A DNA stretch of 64,000 bases from Struthio camelus. Taxonomy: Eukaryota > Chordata > Aves > Struthioniformes > Struthionidae. Position 1 is the stretch's first letter. The number at the start of each line of letters is the position of its first letter. The translations under genes were made by a program, and so were the position numbers. The notes beneath the pieces are model-generated. The model had not been told where the DNA came from. It searched no databases and saw only the letters and a list, made by a program, of their open reading frames with translations. Shown piece by piece: positions 39,199-50,937 of this stretch. Location: contig NC_090951.1 in the NCBI RefSeq assembly GCF_040807025.1, positions 29,601,573 to 29,665,572 of the forward strand, written 5' to 3'.

Positions 39199-39312
39199 GA
39201 CTCCCTTTCCTTCCACCCCCCGTCGGTCTCCGCAGATGTTTTTGCCACTCCCACACCCCCCCCGTCCCCGCCCCCGCGAGGTTAAAAAAAAAAACCAGGC
39301 GCCGGCAGCGGC

Positions 39313-39318
39313 AAAAAA
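39313..39318 (-). terminator. Pol III terminator of the minus-strand tRNA-Leu
   Basis: Six T on the minus strand, seven bases or so past the mature 3' end of the second tRNA gene. Confidence 0.85.
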
Positions 39319-39324
39319 GGAGCT

Positions 39325-39407
39325 TGTCAGAAGTGGGATTCGAACCCACGCCTCCAGGGGAGACTGCGACCTGAACGCAGCGCCTTAGACCGCTCGGCCA
39401 TCCTGAC
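39325..39407 (-). tRNA. tRNA-Leu (anticodon CAG), second copy
   Basis: An exact 83-nt reverse complement of the plus-strand tRNA at 39106-39188, anticodon at 39371-39373. The two genes converge on a 136-bp spacer containing both terminators. Since the flanks differ while the genes are identical, including the unusual G-T pair in the acceptor stem, either selection or gene conversion keeps them alike. Confidence 0.98.
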
Positions 39408-40494
39408 CCGCTGCTGCCAGGCTGCCCTGCAGCCAACTTGGACGGAGATCCGGCGCTTCGACGGCCCCGAGCAGACGGCTTTGCGTGCCGCTGACACCTA
39501 AATGACACCTAAGCCTGGGCAGCGGACAATAACGGGGGTTACTGTCCCCCGGAGCAGCGTTGCCGTTGCTAACCAGGCCCAGGCGTGCCCTCAGTGGGGC
39601 TGGGCGGAAGCAGAGCAGGACTTGGGCGCCGGACAGACTTGGCTCGCTTCACCCTCCGTGTCCGTCCTGGTGAGGGGCAGCCCTGGGGCAGGGGCCAAGC
39701 CAGGCCTGCGCGAGCGTTGCAGCCCCCTTGGCACGGCAGGGCCCGGGCTGGGCTCTGTGAGGTGATAGCTCTGTGGACCCAAAAGAGGGGGGACTGGTGA
39801 GGAAAGGCCCCTCTCTGCTCTCCCCACCTGTGGATGGCAATAAACATGCAGCCCTGGCCAAAGCAGCCCTCTCCCGCAGCTCGGAACAGCCGTCCTCTCA
39901 TCCCCCGTGCTTCATGCCGTCTCTCCTTCACGCAGCTGGCGCACAGCGCGACTTTCCTTGCTGAGGTCGGCTCCTGCAGGTGGGAACGTCGCGTGGACAC
40001 GGGCTCCGTGCAGGGCTAGGCCCCCTCTCGTGGCTCTGGGCCGGGAGGCTGGGCCCCGGGCTCATCGCCCCCCGAGCCCGCGGGGCGCCGCGGCGGGCGG
40101 ACGCAGGCCCCTTGCCAGGGACGGCAGGTCCCAGCTGCCCGGGGTTCAGTCCGGCGCGTTCCCCCACTGGTCTAGCCCCACAGACCCAGGGGGAGGCAAG
40201 AGCTGAGGCGGAAGATGTAATCCGGCCTCGCGCGGCTGCACCGGCCCCACAGCCTGCACAACCAGCCACGAGCGAGGCTGGGGACACGGTGACACCGTGG
40301 CGGCGGCGGTGGCAGCGGTCTCCTCGCGGAAAATCTCCACCCTCGCCTAAGAAACCCAGAGGCTCCGAGCGAGCGTTTTGCTGCCCACGAAGAGTTACGG
40401 CCCAGACCAGCAAGGACAGCAGGGCAGAGGCTAAGGGGAAACGTCTGAAAGGGGCATCAGCGGTGCCACCGGCGTGACGTGTTTCTGCGCGACG

Positions 40495-41110
40495 AGGCTG
40501 GCTTGGGCCGAGGGCGAGGGGCCGGGCGGAGGGCGAGGGGCTCGGGCGGAGGACAAGGGGCTCAGGCGGAGGGCGAGGGGCTCGGGCCGAGGGCGAGGGG
40601 CCCGGGCAAGGGGTGAGGGGCCCGGGCCGAGGGACTTGGGCCGAGGGCGAGGGGCTCGGGCCGAGGACAAGGGGCTCAGGCGGAGGGCGAGGGACCCGGG
40701 CGGAGGGCGAGGGGCTCAGGACAAGGGGGAGGGACCCGGGCGAGGGGAGATGGAACCCGGGCTCGGGGCAAGGGACCCGGGCGGAGGGTGAGGGGCTCGG
40801 GCGAGGGGCCAGGCGGAGGGCGAGGGGCTGGGCCGACGGCGAGGGGCCAGGCGGAGGGCGAGGGGCTCGGAGCGAGGGGCTGGGGCGGAGGGCGGGGGAC
40901 CCGGGCGGAGGGCGAGGGGCTCGGGGCTCAGGCGGAGGGCTCGGGGCCGGGCCGAGGATGAGGGGCTCGGGGCTCGGGCCGAGGGGCCGGGCGGAAGGCG
41001 AGGGGCCCGGGCGAGGGGAGATGGAACCCGGGCTCGGGGCAAGGGGCCCGGGCGGAGGGTGAGGGGCGAGGGGCTCGGGCGGAGGGCGAGGGGCCGGGCC
41101 GACGGCGAGG
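40495..41110. repeat. G-rich minisatellite of about 20 bp units with higher-order repeats
   Basis: About 600 bases of variants of GGGCGGAGGGCGAGGGGCTC run directly up to the PLLP promoter. A longer block containing GGAGATGGAACCCGGGCTCG recurs at about 40735-40800 and 41006-41072, roughly 270 bases apart, so there is a higher-order period. The plus strand is dense in GGG and GGGG runs. Long open frames here only reflect the scarcity of stop-forming T. Confidence 0.92.
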
Positions 41111-41312
41111 GGCCGGGCTCGGGCCTCCCCGGCGCGTCCTGCGGCGGGGCGGGACGGGGCGGAGCGGGGCGGAGCGGGGCGCCCCTCGCGCCCTGCCTGG
41201 CGTCGGGGCCGGGCCGGGCCCGCCCAGGGGCCGCGCTCCGGGTCCCCGCCCCGGCCGGGCGCGCCGGGGCTCGGCCCGCGGGGGCCGGGCCGGGCCGGGA
41301 TGCGCCCGCGGC

Positions 41313-44300
41313 ATGGCGGGGCCGCCGGGCGCCGCCGTGAGCGCGCGGAGCAGCTCCGCCGCCGCCGCCGCCGCCCTGCCCGCCCTCGACGGCGCCTTCC
41401 TCCGCTCGCCGCTCGGCGGGCTCATGGGCGCCCAAGCCGTGAGTACCGGGGTCCCGGGCCGGGGGGCGGGCGCTTCCCGGCTGCCGGCGCGGCTCGGCTC
41501 GGCCCGGCCCTGCGACCCGCAGGGGCTCCGCGTCCCGCCGCTGCTCCCTCCTCTTTCCGCCTCCCCGTCTTCCCCACCGCCCACGTCCCTCGCTGGCGCC
41601 CGGCTCGCTTGCCCCGCTCGTCGTTATCGATGTGACAGCTTCTCAAACGCTTACCAAAGTCCAGCTCGATCACATTGCCTGCATTTTACTTTGCCTAAGA
41701 AATCGGTTTCCTCCTCGTAGAAAGTCGGTGCCTTACTTGGTCTCAGTGTGCTGCGTCTCCAGTTGCCTCTCTGCCTGTGTTTGTCCTGCCCTAAAGGCTT
41801 TGCATCCTTCGCGCTAACAGGGCTAGAGATGGGCAGCTCGCCTCCCCTTCCCATCGTGGCATGCATAAAATCTCTACCTGTGCAATTCAGCTCCACGCCT
41901 GGCAGCGCTCAGGGTCATGCATAGGCTGACCTGTGGTGTGCCACCCCCGAGGATGCAAGCAAGTGGGTCCCCGGCCTCCTTTCCCACTCTGGCACCCACA
42001 GCCACATTGCAGGGGTCTGCGTATCGGGGCAGAAATGTGTCAGGTGGGTGAAAGCTTCCCACTGAACTGCGTGTGCCCTTTTGCCTTCTCCCATTTAGTC
42101 TGGCTCTGTGCCACTGAGCTTCAGGATCCCAGCCTGCGCCGGGGGAGCCACACAGTGGGGGCTGCAAGCGTGCGGACTGTTTTGGCCAGGAGAGACGTTC
42201 AAGGGAAGCGTGAACGCAAGCAGGACAGAGAGACAGAGGCTGCTTGTATGAAGCATGATTGCCCCGACCAAGGCGTGCTTGGGGCTGTTCCTGGGGAGTC
42301 CGTGGGACCACCACGGGGCTGCCACACCCCCTGAGCACTCCAAGCATTCGTCCTCCCTCGCAGTAAGACTTTGAGGGCTGCTTTCAAGCAGGCCTAAGGG
42401 TCTCGGCGCAAAGCACAGCCAAAATGAACAGAAGCATCCCACGAATGCCTCTCCCTTCAGCCTCAGAATTGATTAGGAGTCAGATGCAAAATAAACTCCA
42501 GCTTCTGCTTCCAGCTGTACTTGAGACCTCTTGTAAAACAACATGGGCGCGTATGGTTGGACATTCAGCTGTATATAGGAGCGTGCATGAGCTGTCCAGT
42601 CATTTGCTTAGCGAAAGCCCATGGTGTGCTCCCACTGGGGTAGGGAGCCCACTCCCTGCGCTTTTGTTCACGCCTCTCCCTAAGGCAGTGTTGTGCTGTG
42701 CGCAATGCAGAGCAGGCAGATCAGCCGCCGCGACGTCCTGGGCAGGGTCGGGGGCTGCAGCGCTGCAGTGTCGGGGGGGAATCCCACAACTCCCATGCAC
42801 AGGGCCCGTGTGCAGCCCCCATGCAGCCCATGGCAGAAGCCAAGCAGTGGAAATAAACCCTCTGAGCAGCCACAGCAAAATGCTCGGTGTGTCCTGAGCA
42901 AGCTATGCTGAGTCTTGGGCATGGGGGGGGGCCAGGACTCTTTACAGCGTAGCGGACAGTCTCCAAGGCAGAAAGTTGAGGGTGTGCAATTAGGGGACCA
43001 ATTTGCAATAGGTGCAAATCCACCCATGGGGAGGCTAAGAGAGCTGTAGCCTCCTTCCTTTAATAAACGCCTGTACAGCTCCCTTCTTAAGGTTTAGACC
43101 CCTGGGCATGGCTGAGCTGGTTGAAGCCCTCCAGGGAGGGGTGGGGGAAGGATTTTGAAAGGGGAGTGTCTTTCAGGAGATCAGGAAAGAGAGAGGGAGC
43201 CAAGACCAGCAGAAGCTGCTCTTTTAACAACCCTTCAGCCCCAGTGCCTAGTCCCTTCCCTCACCTCCCCAGCCCATCAGCATCACTGCTTGGTCCATAC
43301 AACTTCCTTTCACAGCCACTGCATGCAGCAGTGTTAGATGTGCTTGCACAGTTGCCATCCACGCAGACCCACTGCTCCCTGAGACCTCTTTCCTAAGAGC
43401 TCCTGCTTTTTCTTCCAGAAGCTGCAATGCTAGTGCATCCCCCAGTGCCGGGAGCAGGGCAGCTTGCACATGCAGTCTCCTGCTCCATGAACACACTGGT
43501 TTTTTTTCCTATACATGTCTCTCCCAAATGCATATTTTGCAATCACAAATGTTAGAAATTGATGTGAAAAAAAAAAAAAAGGAGGTATTGTCCAGACTGA
43601 GGCAATAGTAGCTGAGCACCAAGGCTGTGTACGCCAGCAGTACAATGGCTGTTGTGTTGCCTAGTTTTTCTTCTATGGCAATAAGCAATGAAGGCTCACA
43701 TAGCACCAGCTGTGGCAGATCAAGGGCCCAGCCAGCTGCTTTCAAAAGAGCCATTCTCCTCCCTGTCAGTGGTAGATTAATAGATTTATCATGACCTGTG
43801 GTTCCCTGTCAGAACTAGAGGTGAGCACAGGAGCTGGTCACCACGCAGGGCTGGGACGCTCTCCCCTGGCTCTGCAGTGCCAGGCTGCTCTGAAAAGGGC
43901 AGATCCGAATCACAGCTGGAAATTAGAATAAGCAGAATATGCATTTGGGGAATATTCCGATCTCAGCTTTGCTCTGGGGCCAACTCTCAGAGCGAGAGGT
44001 GTGGCTGGGGGACAGGCTTCACCATGTTTGGCTGTCACGAGCCTCTCCTGTCTACGATGCCTTTCGGCAAAGCATGGACTGCACGGAGGGACCAGGGGTT
44101 TTGCAGGGGACGGCAGCCCTAGAGCAGCTCTGTCCCTGTGGAGACAGCACGTGCCTTGCCTGCAATGAGTTTTTCCATGCTGAGGAGGTGAGTTGGGAGA
44201 TCTCCCTGGCACATTCAGTTGTGCTTTGAAACATGGGAGTTCAAGACCCTGAGCGTGCCTCCTTGTCCTCCGTGAGGCTGGTTCAATGGGGCTCTGGGGC

Positions 44301-47300
44301 TGAGCTATGGTCAGCCACGAAGCAATGAAGGGCATGCAGGAGCTGGACCTCAGCACCCAGGCAGGCCTTTGGGGCTGCAGAACCAGCACAGGGCAAGAGA
44401 AAAAGGTAGAGAAAGGGTTATAAAATCAGCCAGAGCTGCAGGCAACTGGCTCCTCTGCTTTATCTGCCACTTACACCCAGTCCTGACCAAGGTCATGCCA
44501 AAGCCAACAAGATATGGCCTCCTCTTGTGCCGGGACACTGACCTGTGGTTGGCAAAACCCTCGCAGGTGGGAGTCCCCCTGGAACCACCATTTTTAGCGG
44601 AGGGCTGCTGATTTTGCCTTTGCAAGGATCCACCTGGGCAGGTAGCTCACGTGGTGCAAAAGCAGCCCCAGCCCACTGGGCTGGATTTTAAAGAGTGGCT
44701 GCGAGCATCCAGCACTGCACGAGCAGGGCAACTCATGCACACCAGGCTCCTTGCAATTGCACCGCTAATGCTGTTTGCTTTGTGAAGGTCTTTGAGAGTG
44801 GAATGTTTTTCCAAGCCATCCCAATGCAGTGGCGGCTTATCCTCTGCCTGCTCTGTCAGCCTAGTGGCCATCTAAATTAATAAATAGCAGCAAACTTGCT
44901 ACCATGGCTGCTCCCGGGAGTTTGCTGGGGAGGGGACAGTGGCAAGTGGCTCTCTGCTCTTTGGCCAGCATCACTGCTGGCAAAGCAAGCCACCATCTCT
45001 TCCAGAGTCCAAAGATCAAGGGTGAACACAGTACAGATCAAAGGTGAACACAGTACACAGTACACTGACAAGTTAATCAGTTATTTTTCATCCTTCCTAA
45101 AAGAGAGAAAAAATGAAATGAAGGAGAAACTGCACTAGGGCTGGGCTCTTCCTAGCACTTCAGTCTAGCACAGTAAACATTTTTAATATCAGGAACGTTT
45201 GGGTTTGGGGTAGCAGTAGGCTGAGTTTGTTACCATGGCTCAGCAACAGGCAGTAATGGTTAAGCCATTTGTTCAGCAGTCATAGTTAGCACGGCTGGAT
45301 TAATAAACTGAGAAATCCAGCGGCTGAATCACTTTGCACATCTATCAAAGTTGTCCTGGTGTGGGAAGAGTATGAGGAACAGGAAGACAGGGCTGCCTTA
45401 AGGTGTTGCCTATCCCTGTGGGCGAAAGCAGGAGGGGAGCTGGAGGTGCAGCGCAGCGAGGTGCAGCGCCCAAGGGCAGTCCAGAGTGGGAGGACGGAAA
45501 AATGGTAGTTCCACCATAAGTGAGCAGCTACATCTTTCAGCTGAAACTGGTTCTTGTGAGAGAATAACATCTAGCTCTCCAGTCCTAAATGCCCCTGTAT
45601 GCTGAGTTGATGTGATCCTCTTAAAAATGCAAACAGAAATCTTGCGTTTTTCATTACATTTGAATAAGGGCCAAGAATTGTTTCTCTGCTTATTTTTTGT
45701 TGCACGTTGGAAATAAAGGACTTGTCTACGTGATATTTTTTTTCAGATTACTCTGTAGGTAGCTTGCAGGCACATGACACCACAATTGCTATGTAATTCA
45801 ACCTGCTTAACTGAGAAAGGCGAGCCCTTAAAGCCCTTATGCAGGATGTATAAACCAAACCAGACCAGACTAGACCTAACCCAACAGTGGAGAGAATGGT
45901 TCTTTTGTTTTAGAGATGCTGCACCTGGGGGAAGTCAAGGCTGAACTGAGGCCCCAGGAGCCACCATACACCCAACCCGCCTGACATCCCTGATGCTGAG
46001 CCAAGCGCCTGCCACCCGCTCCCGCAGAGCCTAGTCCCTCGCCATGGGTGCTGGCTGAGACAGGACCTGCGGTGGTGGGGCCCTATCTGCTCCAGGATGC
46101 ACGTGGAGAGCTGGGCTGAGCCCATGGCTGACTTGGTCACAAGAGCTAACATGAGCCAGGAGGGGACACCTGCCATTTGGAAGGTCCTTGTCCTCTGTCA
46201 CCTTCAGCAGGTGAACAGGAGACCCTCCCAGTTTGTGTTCGCATGTGCTTCCCCACCTGCCCTGGGTCGGGCACCATCTCCTCTGAGCACCTTACCTTGC
46301 GCAGCCCGCAGGCGCTTCTTCAGCATCAGCAGCTCTGGTGGCTCACTGCAGCCTTCATTTCTGTTGCCCCAGCTGGTCTAGCAAGGGTTGTGAAGCATCC
46401 AGAAGGACACAGCCCCAGCCAGCATTAGGCAAAGCCTTGCATTTGTATGATGGGAAGACACAAGGCCCACATGGGTGTGTGCTGGCGTTTGTGTTCTCAG
46501 AGCAGCTGCTCCATGTGCCCAGTGTAATAAGGCAGGGAGGGAGAAGGACCAACAGCTGGAGGCACAGTTCAGGAGCCAGGGTACCACCTACTCTTGCTTA
46601 GGGCTACCACAAAAATTGGGATGGAGCAGGGGCATGTTGGATGCTAAGGAAGGGATTGGCCAGGAACAAAAAACACCAACCACCACATGAGAGTAAAACC
46701 AATTTCCCAGCCTGGCGGGCAGCTCAGTGCTCGGGATGCCCGGGTTTCACAGGTCCTGTCTCGTTGTGCCAGCTCCCAGGGCAAGCAGTGCAGGGAACAA
46801 GCCCAGCCCTGAGTAATGAGGGTCCCAGATGGGCTCCCTGGCCTGAGTTGTTCCCATAGTCCAGCCCTGTTCCACATCCCTTGCGCATCTGTGTTGAGGT
46901 GTTTGCAAGGACACAGGGCTTTGCCTGTATCTCTGTCCAGGGCCAGGGGAACCCAATTGCCATATACGCTGGTGAGCTGCAGTTCATGGGCAAAACTGTG
47001 CTGAATTCAGGCGATCTGACAAATTTGGCATATGCTCAGAGATTATAGCCCAGGACGGCAGTGCCACAGGGCTAATCCCCAGGACAGCAATCTGGGAGCA
47101 GAGAACCAGAAGGCAAGAAGCAGAGCCAGGAGGAAAGTCATCCTGTGGCAGATGAATTTGGAGGACAGCACAGACACACAACTCAACTCTCAGGAAGTCA
47201 CCCCCTTTCCTCTGGAAGCCGTTTAAGCCAGCAGTGTGTTTGCCCTGCTTTGCACTGCAGGATGAAACATTTTCAATTCAGCAATTGGGATGGGTCAGCC

Positions 47301-49030
47301 AGATTTTTACATTTGGAGGAATCACAGTCTGAACCCTTTCCCCTTTTCCCCTTCAGGTGCTTGGCTTACTGGTGTGGGCTCTTATTGCTGACACAACATA
47401 CCACCTCCATCCGGCATACAGCTGGGTGATGTTTGTAGCCATCTTTTTCTGGATAACAACAGTGATTTTCTTCGTGATATATCTCCTGCAACTTCACTTG
47501 AAATTCTATGTGATCCCCTGGCCCCTTGTGGTAAGTAACCTAAGCGGGAATAAATTTGGGGAACCTCAACTAGGAAACAGGCCTGTGGGAAATGCTTTGA
47601 GAGAACCAAGGCTTAGGGCTTTTCAGGGCTGAGAGAAGAAAGTCCTCTGCACCCTGCCCATTGAATTGTTTCATTCTGCCCCTCAATTGCTTGTTGTCAA
47701 CCAGAAATCTCTCAGTGCAATCGAGAGCACATTTAATGTGATGTTAAACCGAGTTTTCTCCCAAGCTTGAGGGGCTGGATCCCTTCCCTCTGCTTTCACA
47801 CAGCAGGGGAAGCACTTCATTCAGAGCTCCTCTATCTTCAGGAGAAGGAGGAATGTGAAATTGGCTTAACTAAACCACTGCAAAGCCAGATGCCATTTCT
47901 AGCTCCCCACACAAACATACGGGAGCACAACCCAGCGCAAACACAGGCTGGAGAAGCACCGCGTCTCTGCCATCTGGCTACCTAGGTACCAGTCACCCGT
48001 ACCCTCCCCACTCTCGCTGTCCGGCCTCAGTTCAGCTTCACAAATGCTTTTGCTTTCTTCAGTGCCCTGAGTCAGGTTGTTTCAAATAGCCACTTGCAAG
48101 CAAGAATGAACCTTTGGGATTTCCCAGTAACAGAGGTGTGATGGAGACAAGCCCACAATAGATGAAGCTTACTCATGTCATAGCTGCAGCCCTGCTGTCC
48201 CTGGGCAGTCAGAAAAAAATAGCCTCTTAAAAATCAGCAGTTAAATAACTCAGGGGAAGGGCACAGGCATGATAGAATCGCAGCTAACTCTGGATCCAAC
48301 CACATCTTGCACTTGGGTTGTTTTGCAGCAAGGATGGGATCATCTGGGGTGGTCCCAAAAGGCTGTAGCACAAAGCTGGTCCTTGCAAGGCAAGCTGCCA
48401 TTAGATGCCCCAAGGGCATAAGAGCGGGTTTCCTTGACACAGGCCAGAAACTCACAGTGAAGAGAGGGTGAGAGGCCATGTTTGTCCACCTTTTGCTCAT
48501 TCGTGTCTGTGCTCCCAGCTGCCCTCATAAGCAGCACTCACACTCATTACCCATGGACAATCCTAGCCTAACTTTTTGCAAGATGCTCATACTCAATCTT
48601 TTGCTTTTTAGCTTTTAGATGTACCCTACCTGAATGCCTCTAGTCAGCATCAGGCATGCACTGCTCAGTGTACCATGGAGTCTGGACCTTGTAACCTTTT
48701 CTTTGCCTTCCCCAGCTAGTGATCTTCAATGCTACGGCAACCGTTCTATATATCACCGCCTTTGTAACATGCTCTGCGGCTGTCCAGCCTACATCATGGC
48801 GCCAGTGGGATTACAACAGAAGAGCTGCAGCATCTGTAAGTACTGGCAGCGTATGCAAGGGCTAGGGCAGTCAAGCGGCTGTTGTGCTCACATGTTGCTG
48901 TGCTCCTCTCTTTCAGTTCTTTGCCTGCCTTGTGATGATTGCCTATGGGGCAAGCACCTTCTTCAGCTTCCGTGCCTGGAAAGGACTTGGCAGCAATGCT
49001 GCCACCAGTCAAGTAACTAACCACGCCTAA
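41313..49030 (+). CDS. PLLP: Plasmolipin, MARVEL-domain tetraspan membrane protein
   Basis: A 177-aa proteolipid (human 182 aa) of myelin and of apical and endosomal membranes in the family. Coding exons are 41313-41438, 47357-47530, 48716-48835 and 48917-49030, all phase 0 with GT/AG borders. Residues 1-42 (exon 1) are an Ala/Ser-rich cytoplasmic N-terminus, which is diverged from mammals. Exon 2 starts with VLGLLVWALIADT and encodes the first transmembrane segment, the YHLHPAY loop and the second segment. Exon 3 (LVIFNATATVLYITAF) holds the third segment, and exon 4 (FFACLVMIAYGASTFFSFRAW) the fourth, with the tail GSNAATSQ, as in human. The ATG lies in a CpG island with the context CGGCATGG. 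Intron 1 is 5.9 kb and has no other gene I can see. Confidence 0.96.
45013..45056. repeat. 22-bp tandem duplication in PLLP intron 1
   Basis: Two copies of AGATCAAAGGTGAACACAGTAC lie head to tail, differing at one base. A partial third ACAGTAC follows. Confidence 0.85.
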
Positions 49031-49624
49031 GGAGCAGAAAATGAAACACAAACCGGGACCCTTTTAAGCCAGTTTACAATAAGGCAGGAGTAAGAGGGCT
49101 CAGTGGATTTACAATGGGTTATGGAGCCTCTTACAACACTAGGTCTCTTATTCAAATCAGCCTATGTGGGTAGTGACAGTCATTACGGGCCCATGTGCCA
49201 GCAGTGGTGTGGAAGCTGTTCTGTGGTCTCTAATGACGCTTCCAGTTGATGTGTCCACAACACAAACCCACCACAACCAGTGCTGCCACTGGAAGCCTCA
49301 GCAGGAGACCAAGGATTGACTGGAGACTGAAATTCCTGCTTGTCCTTGAGAGTCATTCTTCCTCTCACACATCCTAAAGGAACCACATCCTTGCTAGAGC
49401 CGCTCAGCTGAGAGGACTTAATTCAGCACATATCATCAACACTAAAATTCACTAAAACCAAACCCAAGTTCCTGTCTCTGGTCATTAACAGCTACAGTGT
49501 AAAAAACTGCAGTTAACTTGATATGTAAATGGTGGCAGAGCTGGAGGGTGAAGGCTAAGCAAAACAAGAAGTCTAAACTGTTAATGTATTGATTTCTAAA
49601 AAAATCGAAGCACTTTATGTTTTA

Positions 49625-49630
49625 AATAAA
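49625..49630 (+). terminator. Poly(A) signal AATAAA for PLLP
   Basis: The first canonical AATAAA after the PLLP stop, about 600 bases downstream. It gives a 3' UTR of plausible length. Confidence 0.65.
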
Positions 49631-50132
49631 GATCTTTCAAAATCCAACACTTGAGTCTGTCAAGAAAAAGTCTTCAGTAAAATCTTGCATCCTATCAGAG
49701 CAAACAGTGCATGTAAAGCAAGCCATAAAGCCAAGTGGTAAGCTGAGATTTCACTGGCAGAAGAGACTACCACTTCCCTCTGCATAAGGGCATTACAATC
49801 TGGCCCCAAGGGAGACGGGTACCAAGTCCACAGGCTTCATATTGCTCTGCTTTATATAGAGAGATACATACATATACAGAGAGAGACAGGCAAAGGATTT
49901 GATGTGCTCCCTCCTGTAGACACAAAGGCTCTCATCATCCTAGAAGCCACTGAATTCATGTGGCCACAATTTCCCTTTCTGTATTTACTTCAGCAAGCTA
50001 TGCCTATTAGCCACAGGCAGTCTTCAAAAAATTAAACTAAGCTTGAAAACGTTCTAGGAACAGTCGGTCCCACAGGAGCGCAGGTAGCTCCACGCATGTA
50101 CACAAAACTGTGCTGCTCCACCACCAGTGAAG

Positions 50133-50937
50133 TCACAGAATCACAGAATAGTTGAGGTCGGAAGGGACCTCTGCAGATCATCTAGTCCAACCCCACTGCT
50201 CAAGCAGGGTCCTCTAGAGCACGTTGCCCAGGATTGCATCCAGACGGGTTTTGAATATCTCCAGGGAAGGAGACTCCACTACCTCTCTGGGCAACCTGTT
50301 CCAGTGCTCAGTCACTCTCACAGCCAAGAAGTTTGTCCTTGTGTTCAGATGGAACTTCCTGTGTTTCAGTTTATGCCCGTTGCCTCTTGTCCTGTCACTG
50401 GGCACCACAGAGAAGAGTCTGGCCTCATCCTCTCGACACCCTCCCTTCAGATACTTGTACACGTTGATGAGATCGCCTCTCAGGCTTCCCTTCTCCAGGC
50501 TGAACAGGCCCAGCTCTCTCAGCCTTTCTTCAGAGGAGAGATGCTCCAGTCCCCTCATCATCTTTGTAGCCCTCTGCTGGACTCTCTCCAGGAGTGCCAT
50601 GTCTCTCTTGTACGGGGGAGCCCAGAACTGGACACAGTACTCCAGTGAGGCCTCCCCAGGGCTGAGTAGAGGGGCAGGATCACCTCCCTCCACCTGCTGG
50701 CAACACTCCGCCTAATGCAGCCCAGGATACCATTGGCCTTCTTGGCCTCAAAGGCACATTGCTGGCTCATGCTTAACTTGTTGTCCACCAGGACTCCCAG
50801 GTCGTTTTCTGCAGAGTTGCTTTCCAGCAGGTCAACCCCCAGAGTCAAGTTTGACTTTTTTTTTCTTGGGAACTTGAGGTGGCTTTTCTTGAAACTGAAA
50901 CGGATGCCCACACAGACACAAGCAACCTTTTCTTTCA
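50133..50937 (-). mobile_element. CR1 LINE, 5'-truncated copy
   Basis: Minus-strand text encodes the C-terminal 240 or so residues of CR1 ORF2: [48 protein letters not shown], then [16 protein letters not shown] to [14 protein letters not shown]. It ends in the CR1 3' UTR and ATTCTGTG-type octamers. One single-base loss in the segment around GRPHLEYC shifts the frame; otherwise the copy is well preserved. It lies just past the PLLP poly(A) signal, opposite in orientation to the 33.9 kb copy. The 5' limit is approximate. Confidence 0.94.

Larger units (their letters stand above)
38540..41620. promoter_or_regulatory. CpG-rich domain covering the tRNA pair and the PLLP promoter
   Basis: GC content and CpG frequency rise sharply near 38.55 kb and fall after about 41.6 kb. 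The domain includes a run of about 13 G at 38808-38820, two tRNA-Leu genes, a G-rich minisatellite and the PLLP first exon. The interval 39408-40490 inside it has no gene I can support. Confidence 0.7.

Noticed and set aside
39125-39508. Open frames running through the tRNA genes
   Set aside because: The sequence is fully explained by tRNA structure with Pol III boxes and terminators.
40474-41435. Long Gly/Arg/Glu-rich and Pro/Ser/Ala-rich frames over the minisatellite
   Set aside because: The array lacks T-containing stop codons in several frames; the frames have no start context or splice support.
50127-50715. Plus-strand open frames over the 50 kb repeat
   Set aside because: They are the antisense of CR1 ORF2, which is clearly read on the minus strand.
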